A DNA stretch of 64,000 nt from Halomonas alkalicola (GCF_030704205.1 NZ_CP131913.1:1860001-1924000), one strand, 5' to 3'; shown: positions 9,913-22,782, numbered from the stretch's first letter. The notes: generated by a model from the letters alone, not told the origin. Translations and numbers: made by a program.

Positions 9913-10946
9913 CCCTTCACCTCGATCAGCGCGGGGCCTTCGGCCCTGACCACCTCGCCGAAGGGGGTGAGCACGATGCCGTGCTCGCGGCCGATGCGCT
10001 CCACATCGTCCTCCCAGGCCGGGTCCACCGAGAGCAGCAGGCCGCCGGAGGTCTGGGGGTCGCACAGCCACTGCCAGTGCGCCTCGTCCATCTCCGGCAG
10101 GCTCTCGCCCAGGGCCTGGCGATTGCGCAGGGTGCCGCCGGGCACCGCGCCCTGGCGGCGGTAGGCCTCCGCCTCGGCGAGTCGCGGCAGGCGGCGGAAG
10201 TCGACCCGCGCCGCCACGCCGCTGGCCGCGCACACCTCGGCCAGGTGGCCGGCCAGGCCGAAGCCGGTGACGTCGGTCATGGCGTTGACCCCCTTCACCT
10301 TCGCCAGGGCCACGCCGATGCGGTTGGACCTGAGCATGGTCTCCCGGGCCAGCCCCTGGTGGCCGGGCTCCAGCAGCGCCTTCTTCTCGGCGGTGGTGAG
10401 CATGCCCACCCCCAGCGGCTTGGTCAGGAACAGCAGGTCGCCGGGCTTCGCCCCCTTGTTGAGCTTGAGATGCTCGAGCTCCACCAGGCCGTTGACCGCC
10501 AGGCCGAAGATCGGCTCCGGGGCATCGATGGAGTGGCCGCCGGCCAGGGCCAGACCCAGCTCCCGGCATACGGCCTGGGCGCCGGCGAGCACGTCGCCGG
10601 CCACCTCGGCGGGCAGCTTGTCCAGCGGCCAGCCGAGGATGCCCAGGGCCAGCACCGGGGTGCCCCCCATGGCGAAGACGTCGCTGATGGCGTTGGTGGC
10701 GGCGATGCGGCCGAAGTCGAAGGGGTCGTCGACGATGGGCATGAAGAAATCGGTGGTGGCGATCATGCCGCGGCCATCGCCCAGGTCGTAGACGGCGGCA
10801 TCCTCGCGCCCCTGGTTGCCGACGATCAGCTGCGAATGGGTGGCGCCCGGACCGGCCTTGGCCAGGATGCCGTCGAGCACGTCGGGGGCGATCTTGCAGC
10901 CACAGCCGGCGCCGTGGCTGTACTGGGTCAGGCGAATGGCACTCAT
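9909..10946 (-). CDS. selD: Selenide, water dikinase SelD
   Basis: 345 residues. Makes selenophosphate from selenide and ATP. MSAIRLTQYSHGAGCGCKI holds the catalytic Cys15 (a cysteine form, no in-frame TGA) and Lys18. GGHSIDAPEPIFGLAV and DVTGFGLAGHL are family motifs. The ATG at 10946 has a good aaggaga ribosome site. It supplies MnmH, encoded immediately downstream with overlap. No selA, selB or selC is in the window, so selenocysteine use cannot be judged here. Confidence 0.95.
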   Translation of the reverse strand: MSAIRLTQYSHGAGCGCKIAPDVLDGILAKAGPGATHSQLIVGNQGREDAAVYDLGDGRGMIATTDFFMPIVDDPFDFGRIAATNAISDVFAMGGTPVLALGILGWPLDKLPAEVAGDVLAGAQAVCRELGLALAGGHSIDAPEPIFGLAVNGLVELEHLKLNKGAKPGDLLFLTKPLGVGMLTTAEKKALLEPGHQGLARETMLRSNRIGVALAKVKGVNAMTDVTGFGLAGHLAEVCAASGVAARVDFRRLPRLAEAEAYRRQGAVPGGTLRNRQALGESLPEMDEAHWQWLCDPQTSGGLLLSVDPAWEDDVERIGREHGIVLTPFGEVVRAEGPALIEVKG

Positions 10947-11031
10947 CGGGATCTCCTTGGCAAACGGTGGGACTATTCTACTCTGCACATCGGCCAGGAC
11001 ACGACCGCTGGTTCAGGGCTCGGCCCGGCAG

Positions 11032-12411
11032 CTAGAGTGCCTCCAGCGCATCGGCGAGCTTGTCCACGGCGACCACCTCCATGCCGGGAGGCGATGACTT
11101 GGGCGCATTTCCGCGAGGCACGATGGCGCGGGTAAAGCCGTGCTTGGCCGCCTCGACGATGCGCTCCTGGCCGCTGGGCACCGGGCGGATCTCGCCGGAG
11201 AGCCCCACCTCGCCGAACACCACCAGCTCCCGGGGCAGCGGCCGGCTCTGCAGGCTGGAGACCACCGCCAGCAGCACGGCCAGGTCGGCACTGGTCTCCA
11301 GCACCTTGACCCCGCCCACCACGTTTAGGAAGACATCCTGGTCGCCGGTGAAGAGCCCACCGTGGCGGTGCAGCACCGCCAGCAGCATGGCCAGGCGATT
11401 GGGATCGAGACCCACGGCGACCCGCCGGGGGTTGCCCAGCGCCGAGTCGTCGAGCAGCGCCTGCACCTCGACGAGAATCGGCCGTGTGCCCTCCCAGACC
11501 ACCATCACCAGGCTGCCCGGCGACTGCTCCTCGGCCCGGGAGAGGAAGATGGCGCTGGGGTTCTTCACCTCCTTGAGACCGTGCTCGAGCATGGCGAAGA
11601 CCCCCAGCTCATTGACCGCGCCGAAGCGGTTCTTCTGCCCACGCAGGGTGCGAAAGCGCGAGTCGGCCCCTCCCTCCAGCAGCAGGGAGGCATCGATCAT
11701 ATGCTCGAGCACCTTGGGGCCGGCCAGGGTGCCATCCTTGGTCACATGGCCCACCAGCAGCAGCACGGTGTTGCTCTGCTTGGCGAAGCGGGTCAGGGCC
11801 GCGGCGGACTCGCGCACCTGAGCCACCCCCCCCGGCGCCGAGGCGATGTCCTCCAGGTGCATGGTCTGGATGGAGTCGATCACCAGTATCTCGGGGCGCT
11901 CCCGCTCGGCCACGGCGAGCACGGTCTCGACGCTGGTCTCGGCCAGCATCTTGAGCCCCTGGACCGGCAGCTGGAGGCGGTGGGCGCGCATCGCCACCTG
12001 GGAGAGCGACTCCTCACCGGTGACATAGAGCACCCGGCGGGACTGGGCCAGCTTGCAGGCGGTCTGCAGCAGCAGGGTCGACTTGCCGGCCCCCGGATGG
12101 CCGCCCAGCAGCACCGCCGACCCCGGCACCAGCCCGCCCCCCAGCACCCGGTCAAACTCGCCGAAGGTGGAGGAGAGCCTCGGCACCTCGGTGAGATCCA
12201 CATTGGCGAGGTCCACCACCTCCCGCGTCAGGGCCCCGGCATAGCCGCTGCGCCCACCGCCGGCGCCTGCGCTCCCGGCACCGGGACGGGCGGCGGCCAG
12301 GCGAACCTCGCTCAGGGTGTTCCACTCCTGGCAGCTGGTGCACTGTCCCTGCCACTTGCGGTACTCGGCACCGCACTCGGTGCAGACGAAGGCGCTCTTT
12401 GCCTTGGCCAT
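11032..12411 (-). CDS. radA: DNA repair protein RadA (Sms)
   Basis: 459 residues, the usual length. RecA-like helicase that helps branch migration in recombinational repair. In order: a zinc finger with Cys10, Cys13, Cys24 and Cys27; Walker A GGHPGAGKSTLL; the RadA motif KNRFG in RGQKNRFGAVNELG; and a Lon-protease-like C-terminal domain ending KVLETSADLAVLLAV, FGEVGLSGEIRPV. The start at 12411 (MAKAKSAFVCTECG) is standard. Confidence 0.97.
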   Translation of the reverse strand: MAKAKSAFVCTECGAEYRKWQGQCTSCQEWNTLSEVRLAAARPGAGSAGAGGGRSGYAGALTREVVDLANVDLTEVPRLSSTFGEFDRVLGGGLVPGSAVLLGGHPGAGKSTLLLQTACKLAQSRRVLYVTGEESLSQVAMRAHRLQLPVQGLKMLAETSVETVLAVAERERPEILVIDSIQTMHLEDIASAPGGVAQVRESAAALTRFAKQSNTVLLLVGHVTKDGTLAGPKVLEHMIDASLLLEGGADSRFRTLRGQKNRFGAVNELGVFAMLEHGLKEVKNPSAIFLSRAEEQSPGSLVMVVWEGTRPILVEVQALLDDSALGNPRRVAVGLDPNRLAMLLAVLHRHGGLFTGDQDVFLNVVGGVKVLETSADLAVLLAVVSSLQSRPLPRELVVFGEVGLSGEIRPVPSGQERIVEAAKHGFTRAIVPRGNAPKSSPPGMEVVAVDKLADALEAL

Positions 12412-12515
12412 GGTGTTTCGACTCCCGGATCCTGGCTGGAGGGGCATTCTAGCAGCCCGCAAACGCCCGGGGCGGCACCATGGCCGCCCCGGGGTTCGTC
12501 CCTGACCGCAGTGGA

Positions 12516-12965
12516 TCAGCGGCGCTGCAGCTGCAGCATCTCGCTGTTCTGGAAGCGGCGACGCTGGGGGTCGATCAGCTCCAGGGTCTGCTCGTCCAAG
12601 CGCAGGAAGTAGTAGATCTGCCCCTCGCCGTCCGGCGTCAGTTCGTAGACGGTGGCATCCGGGTCGGTCGCGGTGCCGCTGAGCACCTCCCAGTTGCCGG
12701 CGTAATTCTCATCGGGCGGGTTCTGGGGATGGGCACGATAGGAGGCCTGAAGGGTAAAGGTCCGCTCCTCCGGCTGGCTCTGCTCGCTACCCTGCATGAC
12801 CACATCCAGGTCGATACCGTCACAGTTGCGGCATGGCAGGGTGCCCTGATAGCGCTCCTCCCCGACCTCGACGCCGGGCGCCTCGGGCCCCGGAGCCGGG
12901 CCAGCGGCACACCCGGCCAGCAGTGCGAGCATGGCCGATCCCGCAAGCAAGGTCCTGATTTGCAT
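12516..12965 (-). CDS. NlpE-N-like lipoprotein
   Basis: 149 residues. The signal peptide ends in the lipobox LLAGC, so Cys19 should be lipidated and the protein anchored in the envelope. The motif YQGTLPCRNCDGIDLDV is the copper-binding-type CxxC signature of the NlpE N-terminal domain, and YELTPDGEGQIYYFLR plus LELIDPQ follow the family barrel. E. coli NlpE senses surface and copper stress through Cpx; here only the N-terminal domain is present, so a metal or envelope-stress role is inference. Confidence 0.8.
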   Translation of the reverse strand: MQIRTLLAGSAMLALLAGCAAGPAPGPEAPGVEVGEERYQGTLPCRNCDGIDLDVVMQGSEQSQPEERTFTLQASYRAHPQNPPDENYAGNWEVLSGTATDPDATVYELTPDGEGQIYYFLRLDEQTLELIDPQRRRFQNSEMLQLQRR

Positions 12966-13074
12966 GTGTGTCCTCCTGAACAGTGGGCAATGACACCGTC
13001 ATTCACGGCGGCCTGTTTGACAGCATAACCTCTCAGGCTACTGGCGGACAGTCTGCCATATCGCGCCATCATCC

Positions 13075-13977
13075 TCAGCCCGCGCCGGGGTAGACGTACC
13101 CGAAGACCAGGGCCAGCACCACCGGCATCACCACCAGCGCCCCCAGGTTGCCGATCAGCACCAGCGAGGCCACCTTGTGGGGTTCCTGGCGGTACTGCTC
13201 GGCCACCAGGTAGTTGAGTACCGCCGGCGGCAAGGCGGCGAACACCCATAGCGCCGCCGCCTGGATACCGGAGAGCCCCAGCAGCCAGATCAGCGGGACG
13301 GCCAGCACCAGGCCGGACAGCGGGCAGAGCAGCGCCCCGAGCATGCCGGTCTTCCAGTCGCCGAAGTCGATGTCGAGCATCCGTACGCCCAGTGCGAAGA
13401 GCAGCAGGGGAATGCAGACGCCGCCGAGCATGTGCAGCGCCTCGAGCAGCCAGCCGGGGAGCCCGACCCCGGCCAGGTTGACCGCCAGGCCGGCGATGCT
13501 GGCCAGCACGATGGGCATGCGCAGGATCCGCCACAGCGGCGTGGCGGGACTGAGCATCCAGAGCCCCAGCGAGAAGTGCAGCAGCATCTCCACGATGAAC
13601 AGTACGATGGCCGCCGGGAGCGCCGCCTCACCGAAGGCCAGCAGCAGCAGCGGAATTCCCATATTGCCGGAGTTGTTGAACATCATCGGCGGCAGGAAGG
13701 TCTTCGGGTTCAGCTTCAGCCACTTCACCAGCGGCCAGAGCAGCACCCCGGAGCCTACGACGATCACCGCCCCTCCGATCGCCAGCCCGACATACTCCTC
13801 CAGCGGTGCCTGGCCATCGGCCAGTACCGCAAACACCAGCATGGGCACGAACAGCTCCATGTTGAGGGTGTTGATGCTGCGGATATCCGGCGTGCGAAAG
13901 CGACCATAGAGGGTCCCGCAGCCGCAGCCGGCGATCAGGAACACCGGCAGCAGGGTGGCGAGGATCTGGGCGGTCAT
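13075..13977 (-). CDS. AEC (auxin efflux carrier) family transporter
   Basis: 300 residues, about ten hydrophobic membrane segments. MFNNSGNMGIPLLLLAFG is the conserved first-half motif and ALPPAVLNYLVAEQYRQEP the conserved second-half motif of the AEC family, which includes malate/malonate exporters. The start at 13977 (MTAQILATLLPVFLIAGCGCG) fits the family; an upstream in-frame GTG/ATG extension of 44 residues is not membrane-like and is unlikely. The substrate is unknown. Confidence 0.85.
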   Translation of the reverse strand: MTAQILATLLPVFLIAGCGCGTLYGRFRTPDIRSINTLNMELFVPMLVFAVLADGQAPLEEYVGLAIGGAVIVVGSGVLLWPLVKWLKLNPKTFLPPMMFNNSGNMGIPLLLLAFGEAALPAAIVLFIVEMLLHFSLGLWMLSPATPLWRILRMPIVLASIAGLAVNLAGVGLPGWLLEALHMLGGVCIPLLLFALGVRMLDIDFGDWKTGMLGALLCPLSGLVLAVPLIWLLGLSGIQAAALWVFAALPPAVLNYLVAEQYRQEPHKVASLVLIGNLGALVVMPVVLALVFGYVYPGAG

Positions 13978-14101
13978 GGGGGCCCCATTGAATTCGAATC
14001 TGCAGAAGTGCCCCCAGACTAGCACGGCGGCCGCTTGCGCGGCTGCCCCGGGCAGGTCACCATGAGCCGAGTCCCCTACTCTTGCCAACAAGCGAGTGAC
14101 C

Positions 14102-15157
14102 ATGAGCAAGTTCTGGAGTCCCAGGGTACGCGAGCTGACGCCCTACATTCCCGGCGAGCAGCCACGCGAGCGCCTGATCAAGCTGAATACCAACGAGAAT
14201 CCCTATCCGCCGGCCCCGGGCGTGGGCGCCGTGCTTCGCGACTTCCCCACCGATCACCTGAGGCTCTATCCGGACCCTGAGTCCCGCGCCCTGCGCGAGG
14301 CGTTGGCCCGGGAGTTCGGCGTCGAGGTCGATCAGGTCTTCGTGGGCAACGGCTCCGACGAGGTGCTGGCGCTGGCCTTCCAGGCCTTCTTCTGCCAGCC
14401 GCAGCCGCTGGAGATGCCAGAGACCACCTACAGCTTCTATCCGGTCTACTGCCGGCTGTATGGCGTGGAGCGACGCCCCCTGCCGCTGACCGCCGACCAC
14501 GAGGTGGACCTCGCCGCCTTCTCCAGCGACAGCGGCGGGGCCATCTTCGCCAACCCCAACGCCCCCACCGGCCATGGCCACAGCCGTGAAGCGATCGCCG
14601 AGCTGCTCGGGCGAGTCACCGACAGCGTGGTGCTGGTGGACGAGGCCTACGTGGATTTCGGGGGCGAGAGCGCCATCCCCCTGGTGGCAGGGCATTCGAA
14701 TCTGCTGGTCACCGGCACCTTCTCCAAGTCGCGCAGCCTGGCGGGCCTGCGCCTGGGCTATGCGGTGGGCTCCCGGGAGCTGATCGAGGGACTCACCCGG
14801 GTCAAGGACTCCTTCAACTCCTACCCCATCGACAGCCTGGCCAGCGCCGTGGCCATCGCCGCCCTGGAGGACCACGAGCACTTCGAGGCGTGCCGAGAGA
14901 AGGTCATCACTACCCGGGAGCGCACCCGGACCCGCATGGAGAGGCTCGGCTTCACGGTCTTGCCCTCCCAGGCCAACTTCGTGCTGGTGACCCATCCGGC
15001 GCATGACGCCGCCCAGCTGTTCGCCGGCCTGCGCGAACGCGGCATCCTGGTACGCCACTTCAACACCGAGGCGCTGCGCGACTACCTGCGCATCACCATC
15101 GGCACCGAGGATGAGATGGAGAGCCTGGTGGAGACCCTCGAGACCCTCTGCGGTTAA
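14102..15157 (+). CDS. hisC: Histidinol-phosphate aminotransferase HisC
   Basis: 351 residues. PLP enzyme transferring an amino group from glutamate to imidazole acetol phosphate. The N-terminal signature LIKLNTNENPYPPAPGV, FANPNAPTGHGHSREA, VLVDEAYVDFGG and the PLP-lysine segment TGTFSKSRSLAGLRLGY are present. An in-frame GTG at 14096 is also possible; the ATG at 14102 (MSKFWSPRVRELTPYIPGEQ) is preferred. It is unlinked to hisBHAF, stands alone, and is followed by a strong terminator. Confidence 0.95.
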   Translation: MSKFWSPRVRELTPYIPGEQPRERLIKLNTNENPYPPAPGVGAVLRDFPTDHLRLYPDPESRALREALAREFGVEVDQVFVGNGSDEVLALAFQAFFCQPQPLEMPETTYSFYPVYCRLYGVERRPLPLTADHEVDLAAFSSDSGGAIFANPNAPTGHGHSREAIAELLGRVTDSVVLVDEAYVDFGGESAIPLVAGHSNLLVTGTFSKSRSLAGLRLGYAVGSRELIEGLTRVKDSFNSYPIDSLASAVAIAALEDHEHFEACREKVITTRERTRTRMERLGFTVLPSQANFVLVTHPAHDAAQLFAGLRERGILVRHFNTEALRDYLRITIGTEDEMESLVETLETLCG

Positions 15158-15176
15158 ACGCCTCTGCCCACGCAGC

Positions 15177-15214
15177 GAAAAGCCCCGACCATCTCGCGAT
15201 GATCGGGGCTTTTC
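15177..15214. terminator. Bidirectional terminator after hisC
   Basis: The stem agccccga/tcggggct, extended by cat/atg with one bulge, is flanked by AAAA on the left and TTTT on the right. It can stop hisC on the plus strand and rRNA-operon transcripts on the minus strand. An almost identical copy lies at 15433-15468. Confidence 0.8.
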
Positions 15215-15221
15215 TCTATAA

Positions 15222-15474
15222 GTGCCTGACGATGATCCGGCCGGCGCTCCGGGGGCCGGGCTCCGGGGGCCGGCGCGCCGGGACTCTCCATGGGGAGACC
15301 CCCAGAACGACGAAACCCCAGCCATCGGGCTGGGGTTTCTGAAAAGGTGCCTGACGATGTACCCGGTCGGCGTCCCGATACTCTCCATGGGGAGACCCCT
15401 GGCTCGCCACGCTGCGCCGCCATGCGAAAAAACCCCCCGACCATCTCGCGATGATCGGGGCTTTTCTCTATAAG
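15222..15474 (-). repeat. Two degenerate 5S rRNA 3'-end copies alternating with terminators
   Basis: Downstream of 5S (minus strand) the end-of-5S words tgcctgacgatg and ctctccatggggagacccc appear twice more, at 15223-15303 and 15348-15399. They are separated inside by about 46 and 20 foreign bases instead of the few found in the real gene. Between them lie a second terminator (aaaccccagcc/ggctggggttt, 15314-15341) and a third (15433-15468). A 53-base stretch is identical between 15183-15235 and 15435-15487. This looks like the decayed trace of tandem 5S genes plus terminators. No protein gene is seen in 15158-15475. Confidence 0.65.
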
Positions 15475-15475
15475 T

Positions 15476-15590
15476 GCCTGACGATGACCTACTCTCATGG
15501 GGAGACCCCACACTACCATCGGCGCTGAGCGGTTTCACTGCTGAGTTCGGCATGGGATCAGGTGGTTCACGCACGCTATGGTCGTCAGGC
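15476..15590 (-). rRNA. rrf: 5S ribosomal RNA
   Basis: On the minus strand the gene starts gcctgacgaccatagcg, contains the conserved ccgaactcagcagtgaaac segment and ggggtctccccatgagagtagg, and ends gtcatcgtcaggc, which pairs with the 5' end. It is the last gene of the rRNA operon. The ends are set by the closing helix and could be off by one or two bases. Confidence 0.93.
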
Positions 15591-15677
15591 GAAAAGGGGG
15601 GGTGAATCATGCTGACGTCGAGACGTCTCGTGCGTATCCGCTGTCATCTGTCATCGACAGACCACTTGGGTGTTATA

Positions 15678-18566
<2,889 letters not shown>

Positions 18567-18685
18567 ATATAACCCCAAGGGGTCTGATCTGCGATGACAG
18601 TTTGACAATTGCCGGATACGCTTGAGACGTATCTCATGTTCTTCCTGAATCTCTCCAGGAAGGAACGTTTGTCAGCATGATTCAC

Positions 18686-18698
18686 ATTGTTAAAGAGC
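18686..18698 (-). promoter_or_regulatory. boxA antitermination site before 23S
   Basis: The minus strand reads tgctctttaacaatg, the NusB/NusE-binding boxA motif, in the spacer between tRNA-Ala and 23S. With the copy in the 16S leader it allows RNA polymerase to ignore Rho. This matters here because an IS lies within the operon. Confidence 0.75.
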
Positions 18699-18794
18699 AG
18701 ACTGTCAATCGACAGTCATAAACCGGTCATTGCAAAGTGCAAGGTTGGCTTATGACTGCGGATCCGATCAGGTAATGACTGTTGTGGGGGAGGA

Positions 18795-18870
18795 TGGTGG
18801 AGCCAAGCGGGATCGAACCGCTGACCTCCTGCGTGCAAGGCAGGCGCTCTCCCAGCTGAGCTATGGCCCC
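18795..18870 (-). tRNA. alaT: tRNA-Ala (TGC anticodon)
   Basis: A 76-base cloverleaf on the minus strand, from ggggccatagctcagctggg to ggctccacca with encoded CCA. The anticodon loop cttgcac carries TGC. It is a standard spacer tRNA of the rRNA operon, here separated from tRNA-Ile by the IS element. Confidence 0.97.
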
Positions 18871-18874
18871 GAGG

Positions 18875-18948
18875 CAATTTGTGTGAGACAAGGCGCTTCG
18901 ATGCGACGCATAGCCTGCTATGCGAGTATCGGAGCAACGCGGTATCAC
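18875..18948. repeat. Palindromic intergenic element interrupted by the IS
   Basis: The sequence next to tRNA-Ala forms a large imperfect inverted repeat centred on gcatagcctgctatgc (about 18908-18923). The left arm starts caatttgtgtgagac. The right arm ends ggtatcac, and after removal of the IS continues gcaaatt at 20672-20678. The IS therefore entered near the right end of an element of about 80 bases. It resembles small palindromic dispersed repeats; copies elsewhere cannot be tested here. Confidence 0.5.
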
Positions 18949-20666
18949 CCCGCCTTATTCATGAGACCGGCCTGAAAACGAAGATAGCGGATGGTATCCT
19001 CTTGAAAATTCAGTGTGTTCCCCCAAGAACCTGATCCAAGGGAGCCATCCGCTATGGGTGAAAGCCTATCCACCTGGACGCCCTCGTGCAACGGCTCTGT
19101 CCGTGTCGAGCTGAGCGGCCACCGCACCACCAGCGACAGCGGCGCTTTGTTGCTGCGTGAAGCCCTCGACAACAGCGGCGTGATTGAGGCGCTCGAAGAC
19201 AACCTGGTCGATCCGCGTCACCCGCTGCGTATCCGCCACTCCCTGGCCAGTCAGCTACGCACCCTGGTGCTGCAGCGCGCGATGGGCTGGATCGATCTCA
19301 GCGATACCGACACGCTGCGCCGTGACCCGCTCTGGCAGTTGGCCTGTAGCGACGCGCGCGGGACGACGCCATTGGCGCAGGACCGGCCGTCTCAAGCCAC
19401 GCTGTCGCGGCTGCTGACCTGCCTCGGCCGCAACGACAACATCGATGCCGTGCACGAAGGCCTGCTGCGGCTGGTGCTCTGGCGCCTGACCTCGCTGAAG
19501 AACGGCGAGCGCCCCAAGCAGCTGACGCTGGACATCGACGGCCTGCCGATCGAGGTCCACGGTCACCAAGGTGGCTCGGCCTACCATGGCCTTTACGGTA
19601 CCCGCATCTACTCGCCGCTGGTCGCCTCGCTGGCCGAAACAGGCGACATGGTCGGTGGCCTGCTACGCGAGGGCAACGCCGGCCCGGCTGAGAATGCCGA
19701 TACATGGATCCCCCATCTGGTGACGCGGCTCAACGAGAGCACTGGCGCCCAGGTTCGGGTGCGCATCGATGCCGGATTCACCGACAACGACACGCTGGAG
19801 GCGCTGGAAGAGCGCGACATCGAGTATCTGGGCCGGTTACGCAGCCACAAGGGCCTGCAAAAATTGGCGGCGCCCTACCTGAAGCGGCCCCGCGGCCGAC
19901 CGCCTGAACAGCCTCGAGAATGGTGCCATGACCTTGAGTACCAAGCCGGTTCCTGGCCGGCACCACGGCGCGTCGTGCTGGTCGTGCAGGAGCGCCCCGA
20001 TGACCTGCTGCTGCATGCCTTCTTCCTGGTCACCAACCTCAGCAAGTTCGACTGGCCGCCAGAGAAGGTCCTAGCACTCTATCGCAAGCGCGGCAGCGCC
20101 GAGGCGCACATGGGCGAAGTGAAGTCGGCGCTCGACGTGCACCTCTCGTCGACCGATCGCGGCGCCTCCACCGTTCAGGACGTGATGGCGCGCAACGAGG
20201 TGAGCTTGCTGCTCAGTCTCTACGCCTACCAGGTCCTGCATGGCCTGCGCTGCCTCCTGGAGCGGCAAACCCGACAAGGCTGGAGCCTGAGCCGGATGCG
20301 CGAGCAGGTGCTCAAGGTCGCCGCCACGCTGAGGCTGCACGCTCGGCGAATCACCGTTCATCTGGGTGCCGCCGCCGACAAGTGGTGGCCGACGCTGCTG
20401 AAGGGGCTACCGAAGCTGACCGCACTGAGCTGACGCTCCTGCGAGACCACCACAGCATCAGAAAGCGAGCGACCGGAGCGGCGGTCGGCGATCACGGCTG
20501 CTTGGACGGCCGCCATTGATTCCAAAGAGCTATAAGTAAGTAGGAAAAGGGCTGCGTTCTGGCATTACTCAACAGCCACTCGCGCTGAAGAGGCGAATCC
20601 TGATAAGCAATGCCAACAGCCAGTACCTTCAGACCGCTCAATCAGCGCCCTCGTGAATAAGGCGGG
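18949..20666 (+). mobile_element. IS1380-family insertion sequence inside the rRNA operon
   Basis: The 1718-base element is bounded by inverted ends: cccgccttattca at the left and its complement tgaataaggcggg at the right, with partial similarity beyond. Both sides carry the 5-base direct repeat atcac (18944-18948 and 20667-20671), the footprint of insertion. Size, target duplication and transposase all fit IS1380. It encodes one transposase, transcribed against the rRNA genes. About 230 bases follow the transposase stop with no further gene. It separates tRNA-Ile and 16S from tRNA-Ala, 23S and 5S. Confidence 0.93.
19054..20433 (+). CDS. IS1380-family transposase
   Basis: 459 residues from the ATG at 19054 (MGESLSTWTPSCNGSVRVEL); an in-frame GTG at 19015 is less likely. 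The N-terminal part (TTSDSGALLLREALDNSG, HSLASQLRTLVLQRAMGW) is the IS1380 DNA-binding region. The DDE catalytic residues can be placed in LTLDIDGLPIEVHGHQGG, VRIDAGFTDNDTLEAL and LYRKRGSAEAHMGEVK. The frame is intact with no missing motif, so the element may be active. Confidence 0.93.
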   Translation: MGESLSTWTPSCNGSVRVELSGHRTTSDSGALLLREALDNSGVIEALEDNLVDPRHPLRIRHSLASQLRTLVLQRAMGWIDLSDTDTLRRDPLWQLACSDARGTTPLAQDRPSQATLSRLLTCLGRNDNIDAVHEGLLRLVLWRLTSLKNGERPKQLTLDIDGLPIEVHGHQGGSAYHGLYGTRIYSPLVASLAETGDMVGGLLREGNAGPAENADTWIPHLVTRLNESTGAQVRVRIDAGFTDNDTLEALEERDIEYLGRLRSHKGLQKLAAPYLKRPRGRPPEQPREWCHDLEYQAGSWPAPRRVVLVVQERPDDLLLHAFFLVTNLSKFDWPPEKVLALYRKRGSAEAHMGEVKSALDVHLSSTDRGASTVQDVMARNEVSLLLSLYAYQVLHGLRCLLERQTRQGWSLSRMREQVLKVAATLRLHARRITVHLGAAADKWWPTLLKGLPKLTALS

Positions 20667-20678
20667 ATCACGCAAATT

Positions 20679-20755
<77 letters not shown>

Positions 20756-20786
20756 GGCACTGTGCTGGTCACAGATAGCGAGTCGG

Positions 20787-20856
20787 CGTGCCGACCTCAC
20801 CCTGCTTTCCATTTAAGGTCAGGGGGTGCGCTCTAACCAACTGAGCTACATCCTCC
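20787..20856 (-). pseudogene. tRNA-Ile remnant with enlarged anticodon loop
   Basis: On the minus strand, ggaggatgtagctcagttgg is followed by the same D-arm and anticodon-stem bases as the intact tRNA-Ile (27 identical bases, tgtagctcag to gcgcaccc). The 7-base anticodon loop is then replaced by about 22 bases (cctgaccttaaatggaaagc and on). Identity resumes at ggtgaggtcggc and then ends; there is no T arm and no matching acceptor strand. It cannot make a normal tRNA. It lies between tRNA-Ile and 16S and would be transcribed with the operon. Confidence 0.7.
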
Positions 20857-20946
20857 AACCTTTGGGCCATCGACCCAAACAGTCTTTTGCTCTGGTCGAT
20901 CAGGTAATTCATTGTGAGCACTTGCCGCGTGTCGGGACGTCGTCGA

Positions 20947-22488
<1,542 letters not shown>

Positions 22489-22653
22489 AAGATCATATAG
22501 TCCTTACCCTTCGAAGAAGGAAGCGGACCAAACTTGGCTCAAGGTTCAAACGTTCTCAAAAAGATCCGAAGATCTTTGACGAGTCGCTTGCCTTGATGTT
22601 TCAGTGACTGGTCACCGACACATCGACAAGCGCCCACATGAATTACCTGATCG

Positions 22654-22666
22654 ATTGTTAAAGAGC
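22654..22666 (-). promoter_or_regulatory. boxA antitermination site in the 16S leader
   Basis: The minus strand reads gctctttaacaat, the canonical boxA, about 170 bases before the 16S 5' end and after promoter P2. It is the counterpart of the site before 23S. Confidence 0.8.
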
Positions 22667-22754
22667 GGCTCCCGTCTCGGCATCCGAGTGGAGCATCTCG
22701 CTTGCTGTCGGTGAGAGTGAACTCTCTGTCACCAGCGCCCTGCGAGGAAGGCGT

Positions 22755-22782
22755 ATTCTACCGATTCGCTTCAGCGTGTCAA
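22755..22782 (-). promoter_or_regulatory. rRNA operon promoter P2 (sigma70)
   Basis: On the minus strand a perfect TTGACA (22777-22782) is followed after 16 bases by TAGAAT (22755-22760). It is the proximal of two tandem promoters, about 270 bases upstream of 16S. The gene-free stretch 22489-23240 otherwise holds the 16S leader, promoter P1 and the region after tyrS. Confidence 0.85.

Noticed and set aside
9913..10569. N-terminal extension of the mnmH frame upstream of 9912
   Set aside because: It runs through selD in another frame with Arg/Gly-rich content; the GTG at 9912 overlapping the selD stop is the correct start.
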